A DNA stretch of 17,581 nucleotides from Tulasnella sp. 424 (GCA_019633425.1 WSUB01000355.1:1-17581); one strand, 5' to 3'; shown: positions 1 to 8,786, counted from the stretch's first letter. Translations and numbers: made by a program. The notes: generated by a model from the letters alone, not told the origin.

Positions 1-59
1 TGACCTGGCCAGCGATATATGAGATAATTTTGCGAGCTTGGCCACAATATCTCATATAT
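1..59. repeat. Terminal fragment of a second copy of the 320-2449 element
   Basis: These bases are nearly identical to 2391-2449, the right end of the neighbouring long-TIR element. Both contain a 13-base perfect inverted repeat (GATATATGAGATA and TATCTCATATATC) separated by about 21 bases, so the end can form a hairpin. The window therefore opens within the right end of another copy of the same family, whose body lies outside. The divergence is a few substitutions in the loop (GCGAGCTTGG versus GTGAGTTTGG). The same 35 bases are also inverted relative to 313-347. Confidence 0.75.
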
Positions 60-319
60 CTTGTCTGCTATAGGTGGTTGGGAAGAAGAGAAAATTATAG
101 ATTAGTAGGTTGGCTGGGACTTATATCGAGAAGCATCCACGTGCGCTGAACACGATATTATTGTTTCTTGCCTTCCGTCACATATTCCACCACCCACTAT
201 CTTCTGCACTATATCTTGCCTACAAAGACTTAGAATGGCTCAAAACGTGGTGTTTTGTATGGGAAGGGAAATATATATACGGGTGGGGAATTTTTGAACA
301 AACGGAGCTTCATAAACCT
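60..319. other. Spacer between two inverted element ends, nothing recognised
   Basis: This is AT-rich sequence between the two inverted terminal repeats. Open frames are short and show no recognisable protein features. One weak imperfect hairpin pairs ATAGGTGG-like and CCACCCACTAT-like segments near 70 and 190. I see no gene here. Confidence 0.4.
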
Positions 320-898
320 CACAGAATTATCTCATATATCGCTGGCCAGGTCATACTATTTTTTGCCGCTCCCCTCAAGCACCCCTTCTCCTATACCTTA
401 TTACATGAGATTCTTTGTATATTTTTCCTATAATTCCAATATTCCAATATATTGCTACACTATTTTTATCTTATTTGTGGAATGAATATCGAGCCTTTAA
501 GCGGTTTATAGCGTCTTTAGACCGCTTTACCTGAGTGATGCGGTCTACACCAGAGATGCCCGTTTCTGCAATATGAAAAAGGGGCTTGATTTTCCCGGAA
601 CCGTAAGTTTACGTTGTAGACCAGTTACACGCTATTGCTTTCCGTGTTAGATAGCGATTTCATGTCCTTGCTTGCATAATGAATCTCCTTCGAGACCTAA
701 CTTTTCCGGGAGGCCGAACCGGGAACAATCAGACGACATTTCCCGGAGATGTCTCATCTGGCAGCTCCGGGAGAATCGAGTGCAAGCTTCACGGAGACCT
801 CTCATGAGATTTCTCCGGGAAAGTTGAAGGTGCAATTTCCCGGAACCTACCTAGGACGGACTTCTGAAAAACTTGTCGCAAAAGCGGAATTCGCTTAG
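320..898 (+). repeat. Left terminal inverted repeat
   Basis: This is the left arm of the element. It carries repeated CCCGGA/TCCGGG boxes at about 593, 690, 718, 739, 765, 812 and 839, several arranged as palindromic pairs flanking TGTCTCAT or CTCATGAG. Open frames in it are side effects of the repeat, because the same peptide-like strings occur inverted in the other arm. Confidence 0.75.
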
Positions 899-1837
899 TG
901 GGCTTTGTGATTCACTCTTAGTTTTTTGTAAATAGTATGTTTGGCTTTGCCTTTTACAGACTGAGGGATGCAGACACACTGGAACACCACCGGGAGATTC
1001 AAGTACTGGGAGTTAAGCGGAAATCAAGGAAGTAGCGAGGGCTTATAATTCATATATGAGTTAGGAACACTCCTGGATCTATAGAAGTAAGGAAGGCTCT
1101 CAGGCCTGTTGTGAATGAAAATCTTGCCCTGATGTGGCAAAACACTGGCGGTTACCGGTTGGGAGGGCCACAGCGACGCGTTCAAGGGGATTGAAGGGAT
1201 GGAAACTGGGCTACACTCATGATAAAGTTCCGCTCAAAGCGATTAGACGTTCTATTTGGTACGTTCGATGTAAGAAACCTCTGAACAAGGACGAACAGAA
1301 ACCTGGCGGATGGTACAAACTGATGCATGCAATGTCTCATCAAATCGACAACTGCTAAATCGTTGTGCATATACGGAAGTACTATATATTTCATCTACAC
1401 ATACCACAAAGAGAAAACGGATATAATACTCCGTTGCTCTATTTATATAAATGAGATGTACAGTCGATACTGTCACCAGATCCAATAAGACAGCGTTCAC
1501 CTACCGGATTCAATGTTGGAGTTTATATGTTTACCCTCGCCTTAATCCCTTCCTCCATTTTTGAAGGTTGTCCAATCTAATCACTCTGCATGGACTCTCT
1601 TAACGATCGAAGAAAAAGGGGACTGTAGAGAGTAAGCGGGTTTATACCCCTTAGGTGTTAATGTGGTTTCCGAGCAGGCCAAGCCTTCGTTAACTACGCG
1701 AGGGCATGAGCCAGTGCGTCTTAAGTAGTATCCTTGACATCTCTCTACAGAACCACGGGTTAGAGCATCTAAATTTATTATAAAACAACATTAAAGACAT
1801 TTAGATGTCCAGATACAACTTAAAGTAATTACATATA
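899..1837. other. Central region of the long-TIR element, no gene recognised
   Basis: About 940 bases lie between the two arms. The longest plus-strand open frame is 1134-1358 (74 codons). It is basic and has no motif I recognise. Two inverted-repeat pairs are visible: CTGTAGAGAG at 1623-1632 with CTCTCTACAG at 1741-1750, and CATCTAAAT at 1766-1774 with ATTTAGATG at 1799-1807. The first encloses 108 bases and could fold as an RNA arm, but I do not recognise any RNA family. Confidence 0.4.
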
Positions 1838-2423
1838 CGGCTAACGGAGTGAATTCCACATTTGTGACAAGTTTCCCGGAAGTGTGTCACAAGTAGCTTC
1901 CGGGAGATCGCACCTGCGACTTTCCCGGAGATGTCTCATGCGAGGCCTCCGGGACAGCTGCATTCAATTTTCCTGTAGCCGCCAGATGAGACATCTCCGG
2001 GAAATGTCGTCTGATTGTTCCCGGTTCCACCTCCTGGAAAATTTGGGTCTCGAAGGAAATTCATTATGCAGGGAAGGACATGAAATTGCTATCTAACACG
2101 GAAGGCGATAGCGTGTAACTGGCCTAAATCTTAAACTTACGGCTCCGGGAAAATTAAGCCCCCTTTTTATATTGCAGAAACAGGCATCTCTGGTGTAGAC
2201 CGCATCACTCAGGTAAAGCGGTCTAAAGACGCTATAAACCGCTTAGAGGCTCGATATTCATTCCCCAAATGAGATCCAAATAATGTAGCAATATATTGGA
2301 ATATTGGAATTACAGGAAAATATACAAAGAATCTCATATAATAAGGAATAGGAGAAGGGGAGCTTGAGGGGAGCGGCAAAAAATAGTATGACCTGGCCAG
2401 CGATATATGAGATAATTTGTGAG
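1838..2423 (-). repeat. Right terminal inverted repeat
   Basis: This is the reverse-complement partner of 320-898. It shares the CCCGGA boxes (for example near 1875, 1900, 1925, 1950 and 1996), the CAGGCATCTCTGGTGTAGAC stretch and the outer hairpin end. The two arms have drifted by scattered substitutions and short indels, so the element is not a very recent insertion. Confidence 0.75.
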
Positions 2424-2474
2424 TTTGGCCACAATATCTCATATATCATATCTACTAAGGCCCAGACTTAATCC

Positions 2475-3318
2475 GACCTGGGTGGAGGGTCACACTTATC
2501 GAGAATGATAACTCTTCCGTCCATAGTATCGAGTGCTGCCGGCGGATTTGATCAGCCTGCGTAAATTCGTGCTCTTGGCTCCATAATACTCAGCATCGGG
2601 CTTCTGACTGGATTAGTAATTGTCCCAACCCCGCGATACTTGTGCTAATGCCATGACAGTCAAATCCGACGAGAAACTTTGATATGCCGAAATAGTCATT
2701 CATACGATTGAAATTCCTGCTTGAATGACTAGAAACTACGGAAGGACGGGCAGTACTCACCTCTCTGCCAGACGCGTGAAGCTTCAGCGAGTCTTGTGAG
2801 GAGAGTCTGGCATTCTCAAAGCTGAATTAATCACCGAGTGTGGTCTCAGTAGCTCCCTGACGTTATTGGGTTTGATGTGATGGTGATACTGTAACGAGAT
2901 AGCTCTCCAAGAGCAGTTGAACGGCGGTGTTTGCGCGGACTTTGTGGTGCCTTGCTGAAAGGGGGCAACACAAGGGGAGGCCGGTAATGTTTGGAATGCG
3001 AACATGCGGCGGATGTGTGGGGGGTGGGTGCCCATGTCCCGGGTTTGTTTAAATTCGGGAAACATAGGTCGTTTTCTCAGCTAAAATCAATCCGATTAGC
3101 TTATTTTAGCAGAAAATACTTGCGTCGTATTTTGGATTCGGAAACGGCCCGAACATGGGCTGCTCGCTCTCACATATTGCCGCCGTGTTCGGAGCCGGAA
3201 CATTACCACTCTCCCCTTGTGCAACAAACATTCAAGTCCCCTCCCCAGTCTGAACTGAAAGACTCTCGATCTATCCACAGACGACGTGTCGTGTCCTGAC
3301 GACTACTAACTATACGAT
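2475..3318 (+). promoter_or_regulatory. Upstream block U of light-chain copy A, interrupted by a MITE
   Basis: Apart from the insertion at 2970-3220, this block aligns with 11555-12177 upstream of light-chain copy B. Shared anchors include a CTCTCTGCCAGACGCG segment (2762 and 11882), GGAGAGTCTGGCAT (2800 and 11922) and GAACTGAAAGACTCTCGAT just before the start codon. No open frame is conserved between the copies, so this is read as the upstream or promoter sequence carried along in the duplication. No clear TATA box is seen. Confidence 0.5.
2970..3220. mobile_element. Foldback MITE, 251 bases
   Basis: The element begins ACAAGGGGAG and ends CTCCCCTTGT. Inward from both ends the arms continue to pair with few mismatches (GGTAATGTT, GAACA, GGCGG, GCCCATGT, CAGCTAAAAT and their complements) to a centre near 3095, so almost the whole element is one imperfect hairpin. 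It is flanked by GCAAC at 2965-2969 and 3221-3225; a sixth base, A, is ambiguous with the end. Copy B has the uninterrupted sequence at about 12076-12094. It carries no coding capacity; the open frames over it are palindrome shadows. Confidence 0.85.
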
Positions 3319-4180
3319 ATGGTGAGCTGCCGTTAATTTCTACATGAACGCATTTGGCTCACCAGCGCACCTCAAATTGGAACTCGACGCGATCGCAACA
3401 CCCTGGAACCACTGTTGCGACCCCTATCGCTGCCCGCCACCCTGCGGTATCCCCGTGCAATCTACAGAGCGACAACACCAAGTACAAGGAAGCATTTGCC
3501 CTTTTCGACAAGAAGGGAACTGGCAAAGTTCAGAGGGAGGTGCTGGGAGACCTGCTGAGGGCATTGGGACAGAACCCGACGCAAGCTAAAGTGGCGGAGA
3601 TGGTCGAACCAGCACCGAGAGAAGGTGAGCTGCTGCTCTTGTGACGTGCTTTTACACTACGAGGTAGCCCGATGCTTTGCGTGTTGGGCAGTAGACCTTA
3701 CCTGTGCCCTTGAATCGTACATCCAGCTGGATAAAAGCTCCGGGGGAGCCACTGGTGAGGTATGGTATATCCGTCCTCTTGAACGCACATCTTTCCGCGA
3801 GCGCTCGCAATGGTACTACATTCAGGCCACGTGCGGTACCCTTTCATGATCTGACGCGCGTGGGCAGGCAGTTTGAGCATGCGACCTTGGAAATGTTTGA
3901 ACAGCTCAGATGGGGTTTACGGCTCCGTTCAACGCTGGTGACTTACGTCCTCCCTTCGGAGTGTGAGCATTTGCTGCTTCACCCGCATCAACGTGTCTAA
4001 CCGCCGCATCCTGTTCTTCCGGAGGAGTTTGCATATGGATTTCATGTCTTCGGCGAGGAGGAAAACGGCTTCGTTCGTCCAGGTGGCCTCTGCTGGGCCA
4101 TTAGCCTATTTCACTTGGAGGTCAGTTGCCGAGGCGGACGAGTTGACGATGTGCGTCCAAGCCGAGTCGGAAGCTGCCTT
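3319..4180 (+). pseudogene. Myosin essential light chain-like gene, copy A (degenerate)
   Basis: The family (Cdc4-type EF-hand light chain of class II myosin, cytokinetic ring) is recognised from exon 2. A start ATG (3319-3321) is followed at once by a GTGAGC donor. Intron 1 runs 3322-3467. Exon 2 (3468-3624) is fully open and encodes a protein starting SDNTKYKEAFALFDKKGTGK and including LLRALGQNPTQ, the degenerate first EF-hand. Exon 3 (3692-3754) is badly drifted. A second exon-3-like segment (3872-3937) follows. Exon 4, from about 4022, encodes EEFAYGFHVFGEEENGF, where the aspartate expected at loop position 1 is glycine. Its acceptor region reads CTTCCGG rather than CAG. The final exon is not recognisable. 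Exon 2 is the best preserved part, and the gene is probably not functional. Confidence 0.7.
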
Positions 4181-4288
4181 CGTTTCCTTTCCTGCAAGAC
4201 TTGAGACTGATTGTCAAATGTGGGTCGGAAGATCGAAACGAACATTACTTTTTAGGACTTATCACTCAAACGTCTATTTTTTAGAGTG

Positions 4289-4829
4289 ATGAGGTACGTC
4301 TATGGAATCTCAAATGAGATGGACGATGCACCTGGTTCAGCATGGGAAGAGGATCTTCACGTCTGGTAGTGGCTTGCTGAGGTCGTTTCAAGCGGTAAGC
4401 CTTTCAGCCACGATGCGAATTTACGTGCAGGCCCTGGACCGTCCAGCTGAAGGTGAGCACCGGAGCTGATGCTGTCATATCTTCCTATGCACTGTTGGGT
4501 AGTTTGCAATGACATTGAGCCTTCCTTACCCGGTCCAAGGTCTCATCTCTTGTCCGATGGTGGAGGAGCATGTGCACCTGTCACAGGACGACGATCAAGT
4601 GGAGTCGATCCACGTTGTATTGCCAAGCAGTACTTATATAGTTGTCGAATTGTTTTTCGGAATTTTGCGTTCAGAGAGCTCAACTCCAGTGCTTCGCCCT
4701 GGAGCCGTTCCGATGTCGATGGGAAGACGTTGCGTTCATTGTTCGACGCCGCGTGTGGAGTCGGGAGAGATGGGGATACTAGTGTCCTGGGATCACCGTC
4801 CGCTTCCTCGAACATACAGAGCTTGTTGA
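4289..4829 (+). pseudogene. Module Q, copy A: unrecognised small gene, broken
   Basis: This is one of three copies (see 14347 and 15542). An ATG at 4289 opens MRYVYGISNEMDDAPG and is closed by TAG at 4367-4369, where copy C reads CAG (glutamine). After a GTGAGC donor near 4453, a segment from 4540 encodes GLISCPMVEEHVHLSQDDDQ. The stop that closes this segment in copies C and D (TAA) is TCA here, so the frame runs on to 4829. I do not recognise the family. Conservation of the short frames between copies suggests a former two- or three-exon gene of about 100 residues. Confidence 0.4.
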
Positions 4830-4921
4830 TTCCTCGTGAAAAGCATCCTCATATATGAGAGTGGTGGACTCAGGAGACGGTAGGAGAGTGAAGAGGTCTC
4901 GGACAAGTCGGAGTGTGGCCA

Positions 4922-4929
4922 TGACGTCA
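4922..4929. promoter_or_regulatory. CRE-type TGACGTCA palindrome, copy A
   Basis: TGACGTCA lies inside a longer palindrome GCCATGACGTCATGGC, 18 bases or so downstream of a conserved TCTCGGACAAGTC box. The same pair of boxes recurs at 13242, 14982 and, with one change, 16209. This is the canonical binding site of ATF/CREB-family bZIP factors. It lies between module Q and module P, so it could act on the kinase downstream. Occupancy is not shown by sequence. Confidence 0.5.
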
Positions 4930-5079
4930 TGGCCCCTTGGGCGAGAGTGTTGAACAGTGGCTGGACATGGACAGATTCATCCTGGAAGAGCGCACAATTT
5001 TAGGCGTTGGGTAAAAGTAGGTAGAATATAATTGGCCTGATCACACGCGAGTTTGGGTGGACTGCAAGTGTGGTGGACC

Positions 5080-6024
5080 AGGACCCCGGAATGCTCGGTC
5101 AGAGGTTGGATCCAAAAGTCCCCATTCTGGGGGTACTTTCGTCCTTCCCTCTTCCGCCACTTCCGTCCTCCACTTCAACCCCGACCTACAACTTTTGCGT
5201 CAATGCGTCCTACTTTACTTTTTCAACGCCTCCTGAAACCGTTTCAGTCCTTCCCGACTCTCGCCTACCAAGGTTGGATCAAAAAACCCCTTTTTTTTGG
5301 GGGGGGGGGGGGTTCCGTCCTTCTCGCTTACGTAATGTACTTTGTTCAAAATGTTCCTGAGGTAGAAATTAAATACAGTAATTACAACTAATTTTTCCTC
5401 GACTTTGAAAAGGCCTTAGCAAACCCTTTCACGGCTGCTGCAAGCGTCTCTTGTTGACGGACCCACAAGTAAAGATTCGGGCGGCCAGGGGCGACAAATT
5501 CACTAAGAGTGCCGTCCCCAAGCTACCTTCTGAATGAATCGGAGACGATGATAGAATACAAGCCGCGCGCGAAGAAGAGTCCCAAGCGACTAAGCCCCTT
5601 AATGCGTTCTTTAACGAAGCGAACTCCGAGGATATAGATGTCGATTCGGACGACGGCGACCCGATTACTTCACACGCCCATCTTTCTCGCTGTGGTTAGC
5701 TAAATGTGAACAATAGCCATTTGTCTCTCGGCAGCTTTGTTAATAAATCTATTTGTAATATTTTCCTTACATTTTATCTGTGCCTCATACCTAGGCTGCT
5801 CTGAGCCTTAGTCACCTAGGACGAGTACGACCCCTTCGGGGTCTTCCGTCCTTCTCATGATTCGACCTCTCTGCAGGCGAGACCCAGACCGTCCTACCAG
5901 CCGATCCGACCTTTGTACGCGAGACCCCTTCCGTCCTGCACTTTTCACTCCAACCTAACGTCCAAATTTGGGTCCTTTCCGTCCTACTTTGGACGCAACC
6001 TCTGCCCGCGCACTCCAGGGTCCT
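5080..6024. mobile_element. hAT-like non-autonomous transposon with perfect 8-base target duplication
   Basis: GGTGGACC at 5072-5079 is repeated exactly at 6025-6032. The corresponding place in unit 2 (15113-15120) has a single GGTGGACC, which is the empty site. The ends are inverted repeats of about 37 bases with about seven mismatches (AGGACCCCGGAATGCTCGG against the right-end complement AGGACCCTGGAGTGCGCGG). An 8-base duplication is typical of hAT elements and is also found in P and Zisupton-like groups. A CCGTCCT-type box recurs at about 5151, 5164, 5312, 5846, 5930 and 5969. The left arm contains an internal direct repeat (GGTTGGATC followed by CCCC, 5103 and 5273). No full transposase is present. 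Confidence 0.85.
5400..5699 (+). pseudogene. Possible coding remnant inside the hAT-like element
   Basis: This 300-base stretch has a base composition unlike the flanking T-rich repeats. One frame (5541-5699, 52 codons then TAG) reads through an acidic tail ending NEANSEDIDVDSDDGDPI. Another frame just upstream reads FEKALANPFTAAASVS before a TGA. The strings look protein-like but match no family I can name. A decayed transposase terminus or captured exon is possible, as is chance. Confidence 0.25.
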
Positions 6025-6032
6025 GGTGGACC

Positions 6033-6420
6033 TTGAGGTGACGATGGGTGCCTTTTCGGCATCAGAGACTCTCAGGTGGATCTCGGCAAACACGAACCAG
6101 CTAGAGGGATGAACGAACAGCCTTTACTTCCTCCACCTCCTTGCTCTTATAATCTCCTGTATCCAGAGAAAGGTGCCTCTCGGCCTTGTGTGATGGGCAG
6201 TGCGAGGGGGGGCGTGATCATCGGAGATGTTGATTTCGCGTGTGGCGATTAGCTATAGAAGCTCAGCTTCCTCACGGGGGCTTGCAGGGAACATTCTATA
6301 CATTCTAGAACCACCGAATTTGCTGGGAAATTGGGGCATGCCCGTTCAACATGCAAAGGCAGGTTGAGGTGAACCAGTGTTTTTTTATACCCTCGGCTAC
6401 GACTCACCCAAGTCCTCCAT
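6033..6420 (+). promoter_or_regulatory. Module P, copy A: probable kinase promoter
   Basis: This block is conserved with 15121-15535 and 16318-16715. It includes a GGATCTCGGCAAACA-type segment, CCTCCACCTCCTTGCTCTTA, CCTCTCGGCC, GCGGCGATTAGCGATAGAAG-type sequence and a TTCTAGAACC box. It ends with TTTATACCCTC (TATA-like at 6384-6389) about 125 bases upstream of the kinase ATG. No open frame is conserved among the copies. Its constant position before the kinase start supports a promoter or 5' leader role. Confidence 0.5.
6384..6389 (+). promoter_or_regulatory. TATA-like box of kinase 1
   Basis: TTTATA sits in TTTTTTATACCCTCGGC, 121 bases before the ATG at 6510. The same box is found at 16688 before kinase 2, again about 130 bases from the ATG. 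In the P copy that has no kinase behind it (15467-15472) the box reads TTTAGA. Confidence 0.4.
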
Positions 6421-6509
6421 CGAGTCTCATCCTTTCCCCCTCTCTGAAAAACCCATCAAGGATCGCCGAATTTTACCATCACCTGACCTCTTCCCGATAC
6501 GAACCTTGA

Positions 6510-8147
6510 ATGCAGAAGGACGGAAGCCACGAAGCCGGTCCCGGTGCCAGTGGGCAGCCTGGGCCACCTTTGAACCCCGACGCTTCCTCAAGTAGATTCC
6601 AAGTTTCCAACGGAGCCCCAATATGGTACGTCGCTCTGAGGTCTTAAATGGCAATTCCAACAGCTCACCGAAACAACGTCTCGCTATTAGAGGGATAGGC
6701 TGGAAAAGCTTGCCAAATGGCGCATCAACCAGTCCTCCATCGAATTCCCTAAGGAGGCTTGTGAGATCACGGGGGGCCACGCGACGGTTTCACGAGCCTT
6801 TTTGGCGTCTCCCTCAGGTGGCAAAGATGGAACAAACCAATCCGATCCCACCAAAAACAAAGGTCTCAACTCAGGTGGCGGTGCTGGAGAAACCTCTCGC
6901 CGGCGGAAGGTATGTACTGCTAAGCGTTCTAACCATGGACTGGGACATCGAGCCGCTCATCAACTCTACTCTCCAAGGATGTAGCGGTAAAGAAGATGAA
7001 GACGTCAGGCGATATAGTGCGAGAAGTGGGGGTCAGAATACTTCATCCAATCGCGCGGGGTTTCTATTGCTGACGTTGTTTCTGGGCTTAGTTGATGGTC
7101 AGAGAGGCGGAATTCTCGGTCAAACTTTCCCATGAAAACATCATCAAGCTGGAAGGGTTCGTCAAAGACTTATCCAAGGATATCGTGTGGCTAGTATTTC
7201 CTTGGGAAGAAAACGGTACCTTGAGGGACTTTATTGTGTCGGCTAAGTGGGAAATTCCTGAACGGATCCGGCTGGTACGATCGAACCACTTTTCGTCGAA
7301 CCCGCACTGAATAGTTCACCTTTAGATTTACGATGTGGCGACAGGAGTGGTGTACCTCCATAGCCGACAGCCACCCATATGCCATGGTGACCTGGAATCA
7401 GTAGGTTCCAACAGCGTCGTGATGAGACACTAGGCAAACTTTCTTCTGTACTTCTCAGCTAAACGTACTGGTAAACTCCAAATGCCGCACGGTAATTACC
7501 GACTTTGATCAGCCCGTCGTCTTAAACCTGACGATCTCAGCAAGGAGAGGAATCCAGCTCGGAACAAACCCCCGGCGGCGCTTTTGCTGGAAGTAACGTT
7601 CTGTGCCGCCACCAATACCATAACGCTGACGGGAGATCATTACACCTTTTGGTGGGCTGCTCCCGAGCTGGTGTACGACGAGGAGCCTGGCCTGTATTGC
7701 GACATCTGGGCATTGGGCTGGGTAGCATACGAGGTGACATCAGAGTCGTACTAGTATCTATTCGCAATCGAAGCTCAAAAATTCTCCCGACTGTAGGTCA
7801 TGACCGGCTTCATTCTGTTTCAAGGCGTCAAGGACATGCACAGGACAGAAAAAGACATTTGCCAGAAAAAAACACGAAATGGGAAATACGCATGAACCTG
7901 CCTAATGGGGTAATTTCATGCGTATTTCCCATTTGTATCCCATTCATATTTGAGGCTACACTATGTCTTTTTCTGCCATGTGATGGTTGCTGTCGCATGC
8001 GTCGTTCAGGGAGATCTCCCATCCATCACCGACAATGCCCGCATGTTGTTGATCCAGGCGCTTTGCTCCTTGATGCTTGTGTGCTGGAGCATCGAACCCA
8101 GCAAATGACCGACTGCCGAGGAATGTCAAAAGTCAATCCATTGGATG
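6510..8147 (+). pseudogene. Protein kinase domain (tyrosine-kinase-like), kinase 1, inactivated
   Basis: Proposed exons: 6510-6625, 6691 or 6693-6909, 6978-7059, 7105-7274, 7326-7400, 7459-7733, 7797-about 7838 and about 8001-8147. Kinase landmarks in order are a glycine-rich loop region (EITGGHATVSRAFL), the ATP lysine in VAVKKMK, the alpha-C glutamate in EAEF, hinge VWLVFPWEENGTL, the catalytic loop HGDLES, then APEL and DIWALGW. Damage is clear: the DFG codons read GAC TTT then GATCAG, one G short, shifting the frame at 7507, which a downstream frame rejoins as RRLKPDDL. TGA at 8106-8108 stands where arginine is expected in SK-PTAEEC. A hairpin insertion lies near 7845-7982. Exon 1 differs by 8 bases from kinase 2, so either a shifted acceptor (6692) or another frameshift applies. 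HGDLES lacks the usual lysine two residues after the aspartate. A TPR region follows. Confidence 0.8.
7845..7982. mobile_element. Small hairpin (foldback MITE-like) insertion in the kinase
   Basis: A perfect 20-base inverted repeat, AAATGGGAAATACGCATGAA at 7877-7896 and its complement at 7914-7933, is separated by 17 bases. An outer pair, CAGAAAAAGACAT near 7845 and ATGTCTTTTTCTG near 7964-7976, extends the stem discontinuously. It falls between kinase residues VKDM and VVQGDLPS, where the family normally has a short linker or intron, so it may be intronic. No target duplication beyond a possible CATG is seen. Confidence 0.6.
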
Positions 8148-8302
8148 GTGAGTAATGCTCATTAGGATCAATAACACGCAATTGATCGATTTCGATACAG
8201 CCCATGGTTATTCCAAACCCTTGACGGACCTCAGATACAGCGGCTTCTGGGGCTTGCTCTCCAGCGCTTCTAAGCCAACTGGGGAGAATGCACTTGTAGC
8301 AG
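8148..8302 (+). other. Intron and linker between kinase and TPR parts
   Basis: A GTGAGT donor at 8148 follows the codons SIHWM. CGATACAG near 8200 is a plausible acceptor. The next stretch reads MVIPNP, then TGA, then RTSDTAA, so this linker also carries a stop. TTGTAG at about 8294-8299 may be the acceptor of the first TPR exon. The boundaries are tentative. Confidence 0.4.
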
Positions 8303-8707
8303 GGTGACTACCCCAATCCATTGGACTTCTTTACCAATTCTGTGGATGGCTACACCCATAACGGTGACAGAAAAGGAAAGGCCACTGTGCTGGAGCAGCT
8401 GGGGCAGGTGCATCGGTTTCGAAGCGAGCACAACCAGGTCATTCCATTCTACTTGGAGGCCCTAGAAATCTGCACCGACCTCGATGACAAACCGGGGAGA
8501 GCCTCTGCTCTTTGGGGTCTCGCTGAGGTGCATCGGATTCAGGATGAGCGTGACCAGGCCATTGCATCCTACTCGGAAGCCCTACAAATCTGCACCGACC
8601 TGGGCGATAGGCTAGGGACAGCCGATACTCTCCGGGGTCTCGCTGCAGTGCATCGAGATCTTGGCGAGTACAGCCAGGCCGTCACGTTTTACTCGGAGGC
8701 ACTACAA
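8303..8707 (+). pseudogene. TPR repeat region, 5' part (three repeats)
   Basis: An open frame that begins within GDYPNPLDFF contains three 40-residue repeats of the kinesin-light-chain-like TPR type. Each has the pattern AxxLxxLxxVHR followed by QAIxxYxEALxIxTDLGD. The repeats begin near residues KGKATVLEQL, KPGRASALWG and RLGTADTLRG. TPRs are protein-interaction scaffolds of paired helices. The frame is broken after codon CAA (8705-8707), inside the motif EALQ, by the 8708-10870 element. It follows the kinase on the same strand, so one fused kinase-TPR protein is likely. There is no stop between the start of this exon and the insertion. Confidence 0.8.
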
Positions 8708-8786
8708 CATCAGCAAACACATGATTCCTACATATAGCAAGGCTCTATATACAGTTTGCATAGATTAGTTGGATCTTTATACACTC

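Larger units (their letters stand above)
320..2449. mobile_element. Non-autonomous DNA transposon with about 575-base terminal inverted repeats
   Basis: Bases from about 320 to 898 reappear as the reverse complement at about 1838-2423, interrupted by small indels. The shared features include the outer hairpin end, a stretch around the box GGTCTACACCAGAGATGCC, and a middle section whose opposite-strand open frames (647-835 minus, 1884-2096 plus) are obvious mirror copies. The right arm extends about 25 bases beyond the left one, to 2449. The roughly 940-base centre holds no transposase I can recognise, so the element is probably non-autonomous. Long TIRs suggest a Mutator-like or foldback-type element, but no clean target duplication could be read. 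It sits directly upstream of the first duplicated gene unit. Confidence 0.75.

Noticed and set aside
110..485. Open frames of 107 and 76 codons at the left edge
   Set aside because: They run from spacer into the inverted repeat, and the mirror frames appear at 2209-2449. There is no protein motif and composition is repeat-like.
960..1200. 5S rRNA or tRNA-like gene in the element centre
   Set aside because: A few words such as GAAGTTAAGC-like bases are suggestive, but no internal promoter boxes or overall fold could be matched.
647..2096. Mirror open frames (647-835 minus and 1884-2096 plus) as a conserved protein
   Set aside because: Their similarity is fully explained by the inverted repeat arms; the codons include the repeated CCCGGA boxes.
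6427..6780. 117-codon minus-strand frame and its counterpart at 16849-17145
   Set aside because: They are antisense to kinase exons 1 and 2 and are preserved only because the exons are.
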